This document shows, in pieces, positions 5,732 through 6,472 of a stretch of 6,472 bases of DNA. The notes under the pieces were generated by a model, which worked only from the letters and a program-made list of their open reading frames with translations, had not been told where the DNA came from and made no database searches. This stretch comes from an uncultured Micrococcales bacterium (GTDB lineage: Bacteria; Actinomycetota; Actinomycetes; S36-B12; UBA10799). The stretch is taken from the NCBI GenBank assembly GCA_937952095.1, contig CALFYG010000225.1, positions 1-6,472 on the forward strand. The letters are read 5' to 3'. The position numbers and the translations under genes are program-made. The stretch's first letter is position 1. Each line of letters starts with the position of its first letter.

Positions 5732-5962
5732 TTCGCTGCGGCCGGTTTGGGCGGCCAGCGCGTCACGCAGCGCGCGCGTGCGCACGACGTGGCGCAGCAG
5801 CGCGGCTTCGAACGGCTTCAGGAGCCAGTCGTCGAGTCCGGTGCCGAGTGCGGCGGCCTGCTGCGCGATCTCCTGATCGGCCGACAGGAACACGATCGGC
5901 AGGAACGCATATTCTGGCCGCTCGCGGATCAGCTGCGCCACCTCGATGCCGTTCATCCCCGG
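5732..5962 (-). pseudogene. Fragment of response-regulator receiver (REC) domain
   Basis: About 77 codons starting LPGMNGIEVAQLIRERPE, the segment that normally follows the phosphoacceptor aspartate of a receiver domain. Further on, IVFLSADQE carries the switch Ser, and LDDWLLKPFE the conserved Lys with its cis-Pro. The final RTRALRDALAAQ is a typical exit helix leading to an output domain. The phosphoacceptor Asp and acidic pocket that lie before LPGMNG are absent because the sequence switches to antisense of an oxidoreductase gene there. The output domain is also absent. Thus it is an internal piece of a two-component regulator and not a working gene. The codon before the fragment's end sits at a GAATTC (5729-5734). 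Confidence 0.75.
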
Positions 5963-6472
5963 CAATGAAGGCGCGGGTGTGGTCACTGCCGTCGGCGCGG
6001 GCGTGAATGGGCTCAAGGTCGGTGACCGGGTGGCCTATGTCGGCGCCCTCGGCGCGTATGCAAAGGCGCGCAATATTGCTGCAACCTCGCTCGTCAAGCT
6101 GCCGGCAAAAGTCAGCTTCGAAGCTGCCGCCTCGATGATGCTCAAGGGCCTGACGGCCGAATATCTCCTGTTCCGCACCTACAAGGTCAAGAAGGGCGAT
6201 ACCGTGCTGGTTCATGCTGCGGCGGGTGGCACGGGGTCGATCCTCGTGCAATGGGCGAAGGCGCTCGGCGCGACCGTGATCGGCACGGTCGGCTCGGCCG
6301 AGAAGGGCAAGCTCGCCAAGAAGCATGGCTGCGACCATGTGATCGATTATTCGAAAGAGGATTTCGCCGCCCGCGTGAAAGAAATCACCAAGGGCGCGCT
6401 CTGTGCCGTGGTGTATGACGGGGTGGGCGCGGCGACCTATCCGGCCTCGCTCGATTGCCTGAAGCCCTTCGG
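5946..6472 (+). CDS. Zinc-free medium-chain reductase / quinone oxidoreductase, internal fragment
   Basis: The frame reads PFIPGNEGAGVVTAVGAGV, the usual motif of the catalytic-domain end in zeta-crystallin-type quinone oxidoreductases, which reduce quinones or enals with NADPH. Next come KVGDRVAYVG, a FEAAASMMLKGLTAEYLL helix that opens the nucleotide-binding domain, and the VLVHAAAGGTGSILVQWAK Rossmann motif with its glycine-rich loop. ALGATVIGTVGS, HVIDYSKEDF and VVYDGVGAATY follow. This covers roughly residues 60-235 of a protein of about 325. The 3' end runs off the window and the 5' end is lost at the join near 5949. An ATG at 5946 lies in frame but is probably not the true start, because the family has about 60 residues before this motif. 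Codon use and the KKGDTVLVHAAAGGTGS wording suggest an alphaproteobacterium. Confidence 0.88.
   Translation, partial: MPFIPGNEGAGVVTAVGAGVNGLKVGDRVAYVGALGAYAKARNIAATSLVKLPAKVSFEAAASMMLKGLTAEYLLFRTYKVKKGDTVLVHAAAGGTGSILVQWAKALGATVIGTVGSAEKGKLAKKHGCDHVIDYSKEDFAARVKEITKGALCAVVYDGVGAATYPASLDCLKPF

Larger units (their letters stand above)
5207..6016 (-). other. Artefactual composite open frame (REC + GlnD + portal pieces)
   Basis: A gene caller would report one 269-codon gene here. Its first 18 codons are antisense to the oxidoreductase fragment, residues 19-95 are a receiver domain lacking the phosphoacceptor, 97-126 a GlnD HD fragment, and 127-269 a phage portal-like tail. The pieces are in frame by chance or because GC-rich DNA rarely contains stops. 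It should not be annotated as a signalling fusion. Confidence 0.75.

Noticed and set aside
5261..5968. 235-codon open frame on the + strand
   Set aside because: Antisense to the receiver, GlnD and portal-like pieces that are recognisable on the - strand.
5207..6016. A phage-encoded receiver-HD signalling fusion
   Set aside because: The receiver piece lacks its phosphoacceptor, the HD piece is only about 30 residues and of GlnD type, and the N-terminus is antisense to another gene. A chimera explains all of this better than a new protein architecture.
5763..6338. 191-codon open frame on the - strand
   Set aside because: Antisense to the quinone oxidoreductase fragment; no recognisable content.

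Overview
The window reads as a composite of unrelated DNA rather than one continuous genome. It appears to hold at least five pieces, which points to an assembly or amplification chimera, most likely from metagenomic or single-cell data. The pieces were separated by reading the protein content. No database search was run.

Piece A (about 1-2570, + strand, very GC-rich) looks actinobacterial. It holds the 3' part of a large membrane-anchored extracytoplasmic protein built on X-X-X-Leu-X-X-Gly heptads (YhgE/Pip-like class). Ten bases later comes a complete oligoribonuclease gene, orn, with all five DEDDh catalytic residues. A short two-copy 19-bp direct repeat follows orn.

Piece B (about 2571-5638, - strand, lower GC) is a compact phage virion-assembly cluster. 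In transcription order it contains the C-terminal part of a probable portal protein, a 91-bp gap with two palindromes, three small beta-rich structural proteins, a scaffolding-like protein, and the start of what may be the major capsid protein. The genes overlap or are spaced by a few bases. At two of the junctions the stop codon of one gene is also part of the next gene's Shine-Dalgarno. The two most interesting biological details are the scaffold-like protein carrying the same FNPLD helix motif at both ends, and two of the small proteins sharing an EVD-x-LT...TYxxGG motif as if paralogous.

Pieces C, D and E (about 5639-6472) are short fragments of cellular genes. C is about 90 bp of a GlnD-type HD domain, D is about 230 bp of a response-regulator receiver domain, and E is the middle of a quinone oxidoreductase on the opposite strand, of alphaproteobacterial flavour. 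B, C and D happen to be joined in frame, so one 269-codon open frame (5207-6016) looks like a receiver-HD-tail fusion protein. It should not be taken as a real gene. The D/E seam is a 17-base stretch that fits both genes, and the C/D seam lies on an EcoRI-type GAATTC.

No RNA gene, CRISPR array or insertion sequence was seen.
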